Source of the DNA: Proteobacteria bacterium SG_bin5
GTDB lineage: Bacteria > Pseudomonadota > Alphaproteobacteria > Sphingomonadales > Sphingomonadaceae
Direction: 5' to 3'
Assembly (NCBI GenBank): GCA_002083475.1
Contig: LWDI01000094.1
Coordinates: 1-25,966 of the forward strand
DNA: 25,966 bases
This document shows positions 1 to 7,317 of this stretch, piece by piece (position 1 is the stretch's first letter; each line of letters opens with the position of its first letter). Under the pieces are notes generated by a model. That model was not told the origin of the DNA, ran no database searches, and saw only the letters and a list, made by a program, of their open reading frames with translations. The position numbers were made by a program, and so were the translations under genes.

Positions 1-1331
1 TGCGGCTGATCGCGGCGGGGGCGGCGGCGGTCGCGGCGATCGGCTATACTTGGCTCACCGGCGCCGAGGTGCCGACGGTGCGCTCCTGCGTCGCCGCGTT
101 GCTCGTGCTGGCGGCGCTCGCGCTGGGGCGCGAGGCGCTGACGCTGCGGCTCGTCGCCGCGGGCGCGCTGGTGGTGCTGAGCTTTTGGCCCGAGGCGCTG
201 ATGGGGCCGAGCTTCCAACTCTCCTTCGCCGCCGTCGCGACGATCGTCGCGCTGAGCGAGGCGGCGCCGATGCGCGCCTGGCTCGCCCCGCGCGAAGAGG
301 GGGTGGCGGCGCGGCTCGGTCGGCATCTGGTCGCGCTGTTGGCGACAGGGGTGGTGGTGGAGGCGGCGCTGATCCCGATCGGGCTGTTCCATTTCCACAA
401 GGCCGGGGTTTATGGCGCGCTCGCCAACATCGTCGCGATCCCGCTCACCACTTTCGTGGTGATGCCCGCCGAGGCGCTGGCGCTGGCGGCCGATCTGATC
501 GGGCTCGGCGCGCCCTTTTGGGCGGTGACGGGGTGGGCGATCGACGCCTTGCTCTGGCTCGCGCGGGTGACGGCGGCGGCGCCCGGGGCGGTCGCCTTGC
601 TGCCGGCGATGCCGGTGGGGGCTTTCGCGCTGATCGTCGGCGGCGGCTTGTGGCTGGTCTTGTGGCGGACGCGCTGGCGGTTGTGGGGGCTCGCCCCCGC
701 GCTCATCGGCGCCGCCTGGACCGCGCTCACCCCCGCGCCCGATCTGCTGGTGACGGGCGACGGGCGCCATGTCGCGTTCCGGCTGGGCGATGGCAGGCTC
801 GCGATTTTGCGCGAGCGCACGGGGGATTATGTCCAGGCCTTGCTCGGCGAGAATGCGGGGGAGGCGGGGGTGCCCTGGCTGATCGACGCGAGCGCCGACG
901 CGCGGTGCAGCGCCGATCTCTGCCTGGTCGAGCGCCGCGTGGGCGCGCGCCGCTGGCGGATCTTGGCGACACGCAGCAGCTATCCCTTGCCCTATCGCGC
1001 GCTGATCGCGGCGTGCGCCGAGGCCGATATCGCGATCAGCGAGCGGCGGCTGCCGAGGGCCTGCGCGCCGCGCTGGCTGAAGCTCGATCGAGCGACGCTC
1101 GCGCGCAGCGGCGGCGTCGCGATCTGGCTGCCGAGCGCGCGGGTCGCGACGGTCGCGCGGGCGGGGGACGCGCATCCTTGGGTGGGCGGCAAATGCGCCG
1201 ACGCTCGGGGATCGCTTGCCTCGTCGTTCGGCAATTGCCGGAGCGAAATGGCGTCAGCCGATAACCGGCGCGGCGTCGCCAACCCGGCGAAACCCAACGC
1301 AATACACCAGGCTATGCCCAAAACACCCTAA
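1..1331 (+). CDS. comEC: ComEC/Rec2-type DNA uptake channel protein, C-terminal part (5' end outside the window)
   Basis: The reading frame is open from base 3, so the gene begins upstream; about 442 residues are visible. Near the left edge is the competence-domain signature Gly-Ala-Glu-Val-Pro-Thr-Val-Arg-Ser, followed by a run of hydrophobic helices to about base 720. ComEC forms the inner-membrane channel that carries single-stranded DNA into the cytoplasm during transformation. The part after the last helix (about bases 735-1180) corresponds to the usual metallo-beta-lactamase-like domain, but I see no HxHxDH metal motif, so that domain looks reduced and non-catalytic. The last 50 or so residues, after a His-Pro-Trp near base 1175, are low-complexity and look like read-through into intergenic DNA. 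The TAA stop (1329-1331) overlaps the lexA stop on the other strand. The family assignment is firm; activity is not shown. Confidence 0.87.
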   Translation, partial: RLIAAGAAAVAAIGYTWLTGAEVPTVRSCVAALLVLAALALGREALTLRLVAAGALVVLSFWPEALMGPSFQLSFAAVATIVALSEAAPMRAWLAPREEGVAARLGRHLVALLATGVVVEAALIPIGLFHFHKAGVYGALANIVAIPLTTFVVMPAEALALAADLIGLGAPFWAVTGWAIDALLWLARVTAAAPGAVALLPAMPVGAFALIVGGGLWLVLWRTRWRLWGLAPALIGAAWTALTPAPDLLVTGDGRHVAFRLGDGRLAILRERTGDYVQALLGENAGEAGVPWLIDASADARCSADLCLVERRVGARRWRILATRSSYPLPYRALIAACAEADIAISERRLPRACAPRWLKLDRATLARSGGVAIWLPSARVATVARAGDAHPWVGGKCADARGSLASSFGNCRSEMASADNRRGVANPAKPNAIHQAMPKTP

Positions 1332-2002
1332 TCATAGCGCCGCAGCAACCCCGCGAGCTTGCCCTGCACGCGCACTTGGTTCGGGTGATAGCGCTGCGGA
1401 TCATAGGCGCGGTTCGCCGGATCGAGCCGCACCATCGTTCCCTCACGGCGGAAATATTTGAGCGTCGCCTCGCTATCGTCGATCAGCGCGACCACGATCT
1501 CGCCGTCGCGCGCGACGTCGGTGCGGCGAATGAGCGCATAATCGCCGTCCAAAATGCCCGCCTCGACCATCGAATCGCCCGCGACCTCGAGCGCATAATG
1601 ATCGCCCATGCCGAGCAAGGCGGCGGGCACCGCGAGCATCGCCGAGTCCTCGAACGCCTCGATCGGCACGCCCGCCGCGATGCGGCCGTGGAGCGGAATT
1701 TCGATCACGTCGTTCGCCGGCGGCGGGGCGGGGCGGAAATTATCGGGCTTGGGCTCGGCGCGCGCGGCGCGCTTCTTGGCCTCGCCGCGCTCGGGCATGC
1801 GCAACACTTCGAGCGCGCGCGCGCGATTGGGCAGGCGGCGGATATAAGCGCGTTCCTCGAGCGCGCTGATCAGCCGGTGCACCCCCGATTTCGACTTCAG
1901 ATCGAGCGCTTCCTTCATTTCCTCGAACGAAGGCGAAACCCCGCTTTCGGCCAAGCGATCGTTGATGAAGCAAAGCAGTTCATGCTGTTTATGCGTCAGC
2001 AT
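1328..2002 (-). CDS. lexA: LexA SOS-response repressor / self-cleaving protease
   Basis: This 224-residue protein has full LexA length. Residues 1-67 form the winged-helix DNA-binding domain. The self-cleavage site is the Ala110-Gly111 bond in Arg-Ile-Ala-Ala-Gly-Val-Pro. The catalytic pair is Ser144 (Gly-Asp-Ser-Met) and Lys182 (Ala-Thr-Leu-Lys-Tyr). LexA represses DNA-damage genes and cleaves itself when stimulated by RecA filaments. The start at 2002 is chosen because the homologous N-terminus begins there and a GGAGG ribosome site lies 4 nt upstream; the frame is open further upstream but that part is low-complexity. A GTTC-N7-GTTC operator lies 15-29 bp before the start, so autoregulation is very likely. 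It follows moeA (77 bp gap) on the same strand and converges on comEC, with the two stop codons overlapping. Confidence 0.97.
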   Translation of the reverse strand: MLTHKQHELLCFINDRLAESGVSPSFEEMKEALDLKSKSGVHRLISALEERAYIRRLPNRARALEVLRMPERGEAKKRAARAEPKPDNFRPAPPPANDVIEIPLHGRIAAGVPIEAFEDSAMLAVPAALLGMGDHYALEVAGDSMVEAGILDGDYALIRRTDVARDGEIVVALIDDSEATLKYFRREGTMVRLDPANRAYDPQRYHPNQVRVQGKLAGLLRRYD

Positions 2003-2016
2003 AAGACCTCCGGCGC

Positions 2017-2031
2017 GAACGAACACCGAAC
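2017..2031 (-). promoter_or_regulatory. Alphaproteobacterial SOS box (LexA operator) of lexA
   Basis: The minus strand reads GTTC, seven bases, GTTC, the direct-repeat LexA operator known from alphaproteobacteria. The + strand shows GAAC at 2017-2020 and at 2028-2031, and a further GAAC at 2021-2024. It lies 15 bp upstream of the lexA start and directly after the proposed -10 element, where bound LexA would block transcription. Confidence 0.88.
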
Positions 2032-2059
2032 GATTAGGAAACATCCAAGGCGTTGTCAA
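2031..2059 (-). promoter_or_regulatory. Probable sigma70-type promoter of lexA
   Basis: On the minus strand a perfect TTGACA (2059-2054) is followed, after 17 bp, by TAATCG (2036-2031), a moderate match to TATAAT. The last base of this -10 is the first base of the SOS box. It lies in the moeA-lexA gap, so lexA can be transcribed separately from moeA. The -10 is the weak part of the call. Confidence 0.55.
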
Positions 2060-2087
2060 GCAAGGGGTCAGGCAAGGGGTCAAGCAA
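2055..2087. repeat. 12-bp tandem repeat, about 2.75 copies, at the moeA stop / lexA -35
   Basis: The unit GTCAAGCAAGGG (2055-2066) is followed by a one-mismatch copy (2067-2078) and a partial copy (2079-2087). The array covers the moeA TGA stop (2080-2082) and reaches the TTGACA of the lexA promoter. On the minus strand each unit carries a TTGAC- or CTGAC-like hexamer, so the repeat multiplies -35-like sequences. Confidence 0.7.
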
Positions 2088-3261
2088 TGTCGAGGATTTC
2101 CACCGAGTCGCCGACTAACGCCGCGCCCGCGTGCGGCGGGCGGACGATCAGGCAGGTCGCGCGCGCGAGCGTCGCCAGCATCGCGCTGTCTTGCGTCGCG
2201 GCGGCGACGACGCCCTCTTCGACCCACCAGCCGCGCAGATAATCCTCGCGGCCGTCGTTCGCCGGGAGCGGCGCGGCGAGCGGCGCGCGGCGGCGGCGCG
2301 GCAGCGGATCGGCCGCGCCGGCTAGCGCCGCGACGAGCGGGCGCAGGAAGAGCGTCGCGGTGACGAAGGCCGACACCGGATTGCCCGGCAGCCCCAGCAC
2401 CACCGCTTCGCCGAGCCGCCCCGCGAGCAAGGGCTTGCCGGGGCGCATCGCGATCCGCCAGAAATCGATCGCGCCGCCCGCCGCCTGGAGCGCGGGGCGC
2501 ACCAGATCATGATCGCCGACCGAGGCGCCGCCGCTGGTGACGATCACATCGGCGCGCGCGCCGACGAAGGCATCGGTGAGCGCGTCGAGCCGATCGGGGA
2601 CGATGCCGAGATCGGTCACCTCCACCGGCAGATCGGCGATGAGCGCGGCGAGCATCGCGCCATTCGCCTCGGGGAGTTGCGCCGGCCCGACGGGCGCGCC
2701 GGGCGGGACGAGTTCGTCCCCCGTCGCGGCGATCGCGACCCGCACACGCCGGTTCACCGCGAGCGCGCCATGCCCCGCCGCCGCCGCGAGCCCGATCGCC
2801 GCCGGGGTAACGCGCGCGCCGGCGGGGAGCAGTTCGGCGCCTCGCGCGAAATCCTGCCCAAGGCGGCGGACATGGCGACCGCGCGCGCGCGGCCCCGCGC
2901 CGTTGAGCCACAGCAGCGCCCCCTCGCGCCGCGCTTCTTCCTGCACCAGGATGGTGTCGGCGCCCTGGGGGAGCGGCGCGCCGGTGAAGATCCGCACCGC
3001 TTCGCCCGCGCCGAGCGCGCGATCGAACGCCCGCCCCGCCGCGCTTTCGCCGATCACGCTGAGCGGCCCGGGCAGCTCGGCGAAGCGCAGCGCATAGCCG
3101 TCCATCGCCGACAGGTCCGCGCTCGGCTGGTCGCGCCGGGCGATAAGCGGCGCGGCGAGCCAGCGCCCGGCGGCCTCGGCGAGCGCCACCGTCTCGGCGC
3201 CCACGCGCGGCGCGGCGGCGAAGAGGCGCGCTTGGGCTTCGGCGACGCTGAGGAGGGTCAT
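2080..3261 (-). CDS. moeA: Molybdopterin molybdotransferase MoeA
   Basis: MoeA inserts molybdate into adenylylated molybdopterin, the last general step of molybdenum cofactor synthesis. The 393 residues match family length. Visible motifs are Asp-Gly-Tyr-Ala near 54-57, Thr-Gly-Asp-Glu near 180-183, Thr-Ser-Gly-Gly-Ala-Ser-Val-Gly-Asp-His near 242-251, Arg-Pro-Gly-Lys-Pro near 273-277 and Gly-Leu-Pro-Gly-Asn-Pro near 290-295. The start at 3261 (Met-Thr-Leu-Leu) fits family N-termini, but no strong ribosome site precedes it; an in-frame ATG at 3318 would add 19 residues. lexA follows 77 bp downstream. Its usual partner moaC lies about 1.8 kb away at 5084-5551, separated by a ferredoxin gene and an exported-protein gene. 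Confidence 0.95.
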   Translation of the reverse strand: MTLLSVAEAQARLFAAAPRVGAETVALAEAAGRWLAAPLIARRDQPSADLSAMDGYALRFAELPGPLSVIGESAAGRAFDRALGAGEAVRIFTGAPLPQGADTILVQEEARREGALLWLNGAGPRARGRHVRRLGQDFARGAELLPAGARVTPAAIGLAAAAGHGALAVNRRVRVAIAATGDELVPPGAPVGPAQLPEANGAMLAALIADLPVEVTDLGIVPDRLDALTDAFVGARADVIVTSGGASVGDHDLVRPALQAAGGAIDFWRIAMRPGKPLLAGRLGEAVVLGLPGNPVSAFVTATLFLRPLVAALAGAADPLPRRRRAPLAAPLPANDGREDYLRGWWVEEGVVAAATQDSAMLATLARATCLIVRPPHAGAALVGDSVEILDIA

Positions 3262-3401
3262 GGCGGTTGCCGTGCCATGGCGGAGCGGGTGGGGGCAAGC
3301 TTGCGCTGAGGTCGCCAAAGGGTCTTGACCACGGTCGCGGCGTTTGCGGACGCTCGATACGAACGGCTATGCCGCATCGCGCCGACGCAGGAGACGACAG
3401 C

Positions 3402-3845
3402 ATGACAGCGGTGATCACGGATTCGTGCATCAAGTGCAAGCACATGGCTTGCGTCGAAGTCTGCCCGGTCGATGCATTCTATGAGGGCGAGAATATGCTC
3501 GTCATCAACCCAACCGAATGTGTCGATTGCGGTTGTTGCATCGTGGAATGCCCGATCGACGCCATCGTTTTCGATGACGATCCGCGCGCGGGCCCTTGGA
3601 TTGAACTCAACGCCAAATATGCGGCGATTTGGCCCAACGTGACCTTCGATGGGGGGCAAACGCCGGCAGATGCCGATCAATTCAAGGGCGTCGATGGAAA
3701 ATTCGAACGCTATTTCTCGGCCGCGCCCGGTGCCGGCGACATTGGCGTTCGACCGATCCGCGCGCGCGCCCGCAACTGCGGTCATCACCATGGCGAGACC
3801 CTGTTGAACCGAATGACACGGTTATTGGGGCGCTTTTGGCGCTAG
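3402..3845 (+). CDS. fdxA: FdxA-type bacterial ferredoxin with an extended C-terminus
   Basis: This is a soluble electron carrier with two iron-sulfur sites. Cysteines fall at 9, 12, 17 and 21 and at 40, 43, 46 and 50, each set ending Cys-Pro, in the FdxA arrangement (one 3Fe-4S or 4Fe-4S plus one 4Fe-4S cluster). Two things are odd. Cys45 sits directly beside Cys46, where relatives I recall have a non-Cys residue. The protein is 147 residues, whereas I recall FdxA ending near 107-112 at a Gly-x-Gly-Asp, which is present here at 110-113. The extra 34 residues are basic, contain another Cys (126) and three consecutive His, and stop on a TAG that belongs to a repeated stem-loop. The start is supported by AGGAGA 8 nt upstream. 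Codon use looks less GC-biased than in the neighbours, hinting at transfer. It is divergent from moeA. Confidence 0.9.
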   Translation: MTAVITDSCIKCKHMACVEVCPVDAFYEGENMLVINPTECVDCGCCIVECPIDAIVFDDDPRAGPWIELNAKYAAIWPNVTFDGGQTPADADQFKGVDGKFERYFSAAPGAGDIGVRPIRARARNCGHHHGETLLNRMTRLLGRFWR

Positions 3846-3883
3846 AGCGGTTTCCGATCCGATTGCATCGGATCGCCGCTCTA
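3843..3883. repeat. Perfect-ended stem-loop overlapping the fdxA stop codon
   Basis: TAGAGCGG (3843-3850) pairs with CCGCTCTA (3876-3883), and inside it GATCCGAT pairs with ATCGGATC around a TGC loop. The first three bases are the fdxA stop codon. It probably acts as a transcription terminator and belongs to a dispersed repeat family, because the terminus TAGAGCGGTTTCC recurs at the end of the VWA gene (25003-25015, minus strand). Confidence 0.8.
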
Positions 3884-3947
3884 GATCTTTGATTTACCGC
3901 GATTTCCGAGTCGGCAGGTGATTCCACCTGCCTGGAAATCGCTCTAA
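3876..3947. repeat. Dispersed 72-bp palindromic repeat, copy 1
   Basis: This stretch matches 24945-25016 without gaps over 72 bp, with 6 mismatches by eye. The core at 3900-3941 folds as a hairpin: CGATTTCC pairs with GGAAATCG, and GCAGGTG pairs with CACCTGC around ATTC. It shares the CCGCTCTA arm with the preceding stem-loop, so 3843-3947 is a composite of two hairpins. Confidence 0.9.
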
Positions 3948-4114
3948 GGGCGGGGGATGGACCTCATCCGTCCCCCCGGACTTGGTCCAGGGCTTGGGCT
4001 CGCTTGCGACCGAAGCTGAAGTCCCGCTTCGGCGCGGGGCCGGGGCGACGCAAGGGCCGGCGTGCGCGGCGGAGGCCAAGTTTGGCCGACCGATGCCTGT
4101 TTTTCAGGTCTCCC

Positions 4115-4900
4115 TCACGCCCGCCGCTTGCGGCTGAACGGCACCGAGAGGATCGCTTTCACCGTGATATCGTCCGGGTTCGCGCCGAAGCCGTGGCCGA
4201 CGCCGAAATTCACCGCCCAGCCGCCGCCGACGTCCACGTCGACCACCGCGTAGACGGTCTGCTCGCTCTGGTTGAAATCGCCGAAATCGCGAGTGGTGCC
4301 GAGCCCGTCATAGGCCTCGATCCCGATCTCGACTTTTTCCGAAAGCTTATAGCTGATCTTGCTGTCGAAATCGAAGGCGAGCGGGGTCGGCTGTGGACCC
4401 GAGACCACGAAATCGAGATTGAGATTGCCCGCGAGCGTCCAGCGGCCGAAGCGGCCGCCCAAGATCGCCTTGAACTCGGCGTTCACGGGGTTGATGTCGA
4501 GCGCCTTGTCCTCATAGCCTATCTCGAAATTGGCGCCCCACCACCAATTGGCGCCTTTGGGCACCGGCCCCAGCCATTTGAGCCGGCCCTTCACCCCATG
4601 CGCTGCGACCCGCCCCTCGCGGTCGATCGTGCCGAGCGGCAGATAGGCGCCAAGCTCGAAATGGCCGGGAAGGCCGAGCGCGAATTCGGGGGTATAGCGG
4701 AAGCGGTTCACCGAGGCTTGCTCGCCGGGATAATCGATCCCCGGCAGGCCGGTCGGCACATAATTGAAATGGATGTCGAGCCCGGTGTCCCAGGGATCGT
4801 TGAGCTCGTCCATATAGACTTGGATTTCCTCGGGCGCGGCCTGGGCCGGCGCGGCGAGGCTCGCGACCCCCAAGCCGATGAGCAACCAAAAGCGCCGCAT
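4115..4900 (-). CDS. Exported beta-rich protein, probable outer-membrane protein of unknown function
   Basis: The 261 residues begin with a clear signal peptide (Arg-Arg, hydrophobic core, cleavage after Ala-Gln-Ala at about residue 21). The mature part is rich in aromatic and glycine residues and in alternating short strands ending in Trp, Phe or Tyr, as expected of an outer-membrane beta barrel. Examples are the regions around residues 100-130 and 180-230. The C-terminus (Val-Pro-Phe-Ser-Arg-Lys-Arg) lacks the terminal Phe of classic barrels. It resembles sphingomonad proteins I loosely recall as transporter- or MetA-pathway-like barrels, but I cannot assign a substrate. The start is well supported by GGGAGGG just upstream. 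It lies 183 bp downstream of moaC on the same strand, with a palindrome between, so it is probably transcribed separately. Confidence 0.7.
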   Translation of the reverse strand: MRRFWLLIGLGVASLAAPAQAAPEEIQVYMDELNDPWDTGLDIHFNYVPTGLPGIDYPGEQASVNRFRYTPEFALGLPGHFELGAYLPLGTIDREGRVAAHGVKGRLKWLGPVPKGANWWWGANFEIGYEDKALDINPVNAEFKAILGGRFGRWTLAGNLNLDFVVSGPQPTPLAFDFDSKISYKLSEKVEIGIEAYDGLGTTRDFGDFNQSEQTVYAVVDVDVGGGWAVNFGVGHGFGANPDDITVKAILSVPFSRKRRA

Positions 4901-5035
4901 CCTGCCCTCCCTTTTGAGCGATGCTTGGCAGCTTCGCCGCGCGCGGGCTTGCGAAATCGAGCTAAGATACGGTGGGGCTTGGTGCTTTTGCTTCTACGAC
5001 CGTCCCCAGGTGCTTGGCCCGGCGCCTCCCGCGGA

Positions 5036-5054
5036 CCCCGGATCAAGTCCGGGG
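5036..5054. repeat. Short intergenic palindrome (CCCCGGA-TCAAG-TCCGGGG)
   Basis: A perfect 7-bp stem with a 5-base loop lies between moaC (stop at 5084) and the exported protein gene (start at 4900). I recall this sequence type as a common intergenic palindrome in high-GC alphaproteobacteria. On the minus strand it could terminate the trp-moaC transcript. A degenerate relative appears near 3977-3997. Confidence 0.6.
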
Positions 5055-5083
5055 GTGACGAGGTGAGGGGCGTCTCGCGCTCG

Positions 5084-5551
5084 TCAGCGCGTCCAATCGC
5101 CCGATTGGCCGCCCGATTTGGCGAGCAGCGCGATCGGGCCGATCGTCATCCCCCTGTCGAGCGCCTTGGCCATGTCGTAAAGCGTCAGCAGCGCGACCGA
5201 GACGGCGGTGAGCGCTTCCATCTCCACCCCGGTCGGCCCGGTGCAGGCGCAGGTCGCGCGCACCGTGACCCCGCTTTCATCGGGCAGCAACTCGATCCGC
5301 ACCTGGCTGAGCGGCACCGGATGGCAGAGCGGGATCAGCTCGCTGGTCCGCTTCGCCGCCATGATGCCCGCGACGCGCGCGACCGCGAGCGCGTCGCCCT
5401 TTTTGGCCGAGCCTTGGGCGATCGCGCGCGCGGCCTCGGCGGACATCGCGATGCGCCCCTCGGCGGTCGCCGCGCGGGCGGTCGCGGGCTTGGCGCCGAC
5501 ATCGACCATGCGCGCCGCGCCGCTTTCGTCGAGATGAGTGAGTTCAGCCAT
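5084..5551 (-). CDS. moaC: Cyclic pyranopterin monophosphate synthase MoaC
   Basis: MoaC converts the cyclic GTP intermediate made by MoaA into cyclic pyranopterin monophosphate, the first stable molybdenum cofactor precursor. It is 155 residues, normal length. Diagnostic sequences are Lys-Lys-Gly-Asp near 50-53, Leu-Cys-His-Pro at 75-78, Thr-Gly-Val-Glu-Met-Glu-Ala-Leu near 107-114 and Asp-Met-Ala-Lys-Ala-Leu-Asp near 126-132. The start at 5551 is the Met beginning the family N-terminus; the ATG lies inside trpC, whose TGA is at 5544-5546, giving an 8-nt overlap. Translational coupling to trpC is therefore likely. No moaA, moaB, moaD or moaE is present in the window. Confidence 0.96.
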   Translation of the reverse strand: MAELTHLDESGAARMVDVGAKPATARAATAEGRIAMSAEAARAIAQGSAKKGDALAVARVAGIMAAKRTSELIPLCHPVPLSQVRIELLPDESGVTVRATCACTGPTGVEMEALTAVSVALLTLYDMAKALDRGMTIGPIALLAKSGGQSGDWTR

Positions 5552-6338
5552 GGTCGCGCCCCAGCAGCGTAGCGGTCGCCGCTTCGACATCGGCGGCGCG
5601 CATCAGCGCCTCGCCGACCAGGAAGCAATTCACCCCGCGCGCGCGCAACGCATCGAGATCGGCGCGGGTCGAAAGGCCGCTTTCGGCGACGAAAGTGCAA
5701 TCGGCGGGCGCCTTGTCGATCAGCGCGAAGGTGCGCTCGAAACTGACGCTGAAGTCGCGCAAATCGCGGTTGTTGACCCCGATCAGCCGCGACTCGAGCT
5801 TCAGCGCGCGCTCGAGCTCCTTGGCGTCATGCACCTCGACCAGCACGTCGAGCCCGCAATCGCCCGCCGCCGCCTCGATCTCGGCGAGCGTCGCATCGTC
5901 GAGCGCGGCCATGATCAGCAGGATCGCGTCGGCGCCGAGCGCGCGCGATTCGGCCGCCTGCCAGGGATCGACCATGAAATCCTTGCGGAGCACCGGCAGC
6001 GCGGTGACGGCGCGGGCGGCGGTGAGATAAGCGTCATGCCCCTGGAACCAGGACTCGTCGGTCAGCACCGATAGGCACGCCGCGCCGCCCGCTTCATAGG
6101 CGCGGGCGTGCGCGGGGGGATCGAAATCCGCGCGGATCACGCCCTTGCTGGGGCTCGCCTTCTTGATCTCGGCGATCAGCGCGGGGCCGGTCGCCGCCAC
6201 GCGATCGAGCGCGGCGCGGAAGCCGCGCGGCGGGGTCTGTTCGGCGATCTGCGCGTCGAGCGCGCTCCACGGCGTGCAGGCCTTGCGCGCGGCGACATCG
6301 GCGCGCTTGGTCTCGAGGATACGGTCAAGAATGGTCAT
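5544..6338 (-). CDS. trpC: Indole-3-glycerol-phosphate synthase TrpC
   Basis: TrpC closes carboxyphenylaminodeoxyribulose phosphate to indole-3-glycerol phosphate. The 264 residues form a single TIM barrel without a fused TrpF domain. Key features are Glu57 and Lys59-60 (Ala-Glu-Ile-Lys-Lys), Ser-Pro-Ser-Lys-Gly at 62-66, Arg-Lys-Asp-Phe at 118-121, Gly-Val-Asn-Asn-Arg-Asp-Leu at 187-193 and Ala-Glu-Ser-Gly-Leu at 218-222. The start at 6338 (Met-Thr-Ile-Leu-Asp) is the usual N-terminus and overlaps the end of trpD by 14 nt. The frame stays open upstream, but that part is antisense-like sequence inside trpD. Confidence 0.97.
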   Translation of the reverse strand: MTILDRILETKRADVAARKACTPWSALDAQIAEQTPPRGFRAALDRVAATGPALIAEIKKASPSKGVIRADFDPPAHARAYEAGGAACLSVLTDESWFQGHDAYLTAARAVTALPVLRKDFMVDPWQAAESRALGADAILLIMAALDDATLAEIEAAAGDCGLDVLVEVHDAKELERALKLESRLIGVNNRDLRDFSVSFERTFALIDKAPADCTFVAESGLSTRADLDALRARGVNCFLVGEALMRAADVEAATATLLGRDHG

Positions 6339-7317
6339 AAGCGATCCAACGGTCGAGCAGCGCGCGCGCGGCGCCGCTATCGAGCATTTCGGCGGCGTGT
6401 GCGGCACCGGACGGCAAATCGGGGGCTGCACGCGCGAGCACAAGCGCGGCGGCGGCGTTGAGGCATACCGCGTCGCGATAAGCGCCGCGCTCCCCGGCGA
6501 GCAAGCGGCGCAAGGCGGCGGCGTTGTAAGCGGGGTCGCCGCCGCGGATCGCGGCGATCGGGTGGCGCGGCAGCCCGGCATCCTCGGGCGCGATGCGCGC
6601 CGGGAGCGTCGCCGCGCCGACGCGCTCGACCACGCTCGGGCCGGCACCCGACAATTCGTCCAACCCCTCCTCGCCCGAGACGACGAGCGCCGCCTCGGTG
6701 CCGAGCCGGGCGAGCGCCTCGGCGTAGACCGGCGCATAATCGGGCCGGGCGATGCCGATCAGCTGGCGCCCGACGCGCGCGGGGTTGGCGAGCGGGCCCA
6801 TCAGGTTGAAGATCGTGCGCTTGCCGATTTTGCGCCGGATGGGGGTGATGCGCTTCATCGCCGGGTGATGATTGGCGGCGAACAGGAAGCAAATGCCGAT
6901 ATCGCGCAGGCTCGCCTCGGCGGTCGCCCCGGCGCGCGCCATGTCGAGCCCGAGCGCTTCGAGCGTGTCCGCCGCCCCCGCCTTGGACGAGGCGGCGCGA
7001 TTGCCATGCTTGGCGACCGGTACCCCGGCGGCCGCCACCACCAGCGACACGGCGGTCGAGACGTTGAGCGTGTGATGCCCATCGCCCCCCGTGCCGCAGA
7101 CGTCGATCGCGCCCGGCGGCGCCGCGATCGGGATCAGCCGCGCGCGCAAAGCTTTCGCCGCTTCGGCGATTTCGGTCGCGGTCTCGCCGCGTTCGGTGAG
7201 GCCGATCAGGAAAGCGGCGATGGCTTCTTCGCTGGTCTTCGCATCGAGAATGTCGGCGAAGGCCTGCGCCGCCTCGGCCGCGTTCAGCGGCGCGGCGGGA
7301 TTGGGGAGGGTGGTCAC
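6325..7317 (-). CDS. trpD: Anthranilate phosphoribosyltransferase TrpD
   Basis: TrpD transfers phosphoribose from PRPP to anthranilate. The 330-residue length is normal. The PRPP-binding Gly-Thr-Gly-Gly-Asp-Gly lies at 75-80, followed by His-Thr-Leu-Asn-Val-Ser-Thr; Lys-His-Gly-Asn-Arg-Ala lies near 103-108 and Asn-Leu-Met-Gly-Pro-Leu-Ala-Asn-Pro near 171-179. Translation starts at a GTG (7317-7315) that overlaps the trpG TGA as GTGA, a classic coupled junction. The distal end overlaps trpC by 14 nt. There is no TrpG fusion, so TrpG and TrpD are separate proteins here. Confidence 0.97.
   Translation of the reverse strand: MTTLPNPAAPLNAAEAAQAFADILDAKTSEEAIAAFLIGLTERGETATEIAEAAKALRARLIPIAAPPGAIDVCGTGGDGHHTLNVSTAVSLVVAAAGVPVAKHGNRAASSKAGAADTLEALGLDMARAGATAEASLRDIGICFLFAANHHPAMKRITPIRRKIGKRTIFNLMGPLANPARVGRQLIGIARPDYAPVYAEALARLGTEAALVVSGEEGLDELSGAGPSVVERVGAATLPARIAPEDAGLPRHPIAAIRGGDPAYNAAALRRLLAGERGAYRDAVCLNAAAALVLARAAPDLPSGAAHAAEMLDSGAARALLDRWIAYDHS

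Noticed and set aside
3325..3360. A TTGACC hexamer upstream of fdxA as a -35 box
   Set aside because: No acceptable -10 lies 16-18 bp downstream; the nearest candidate is 24 bp away.
4004..5572. A 522-codon + strand open frame across the exported-protein gene and moaC
   Set aside because: Its composition is typical of an antisense shadow, and both minus-strand genes have starts, ribosome sites and family motifs.
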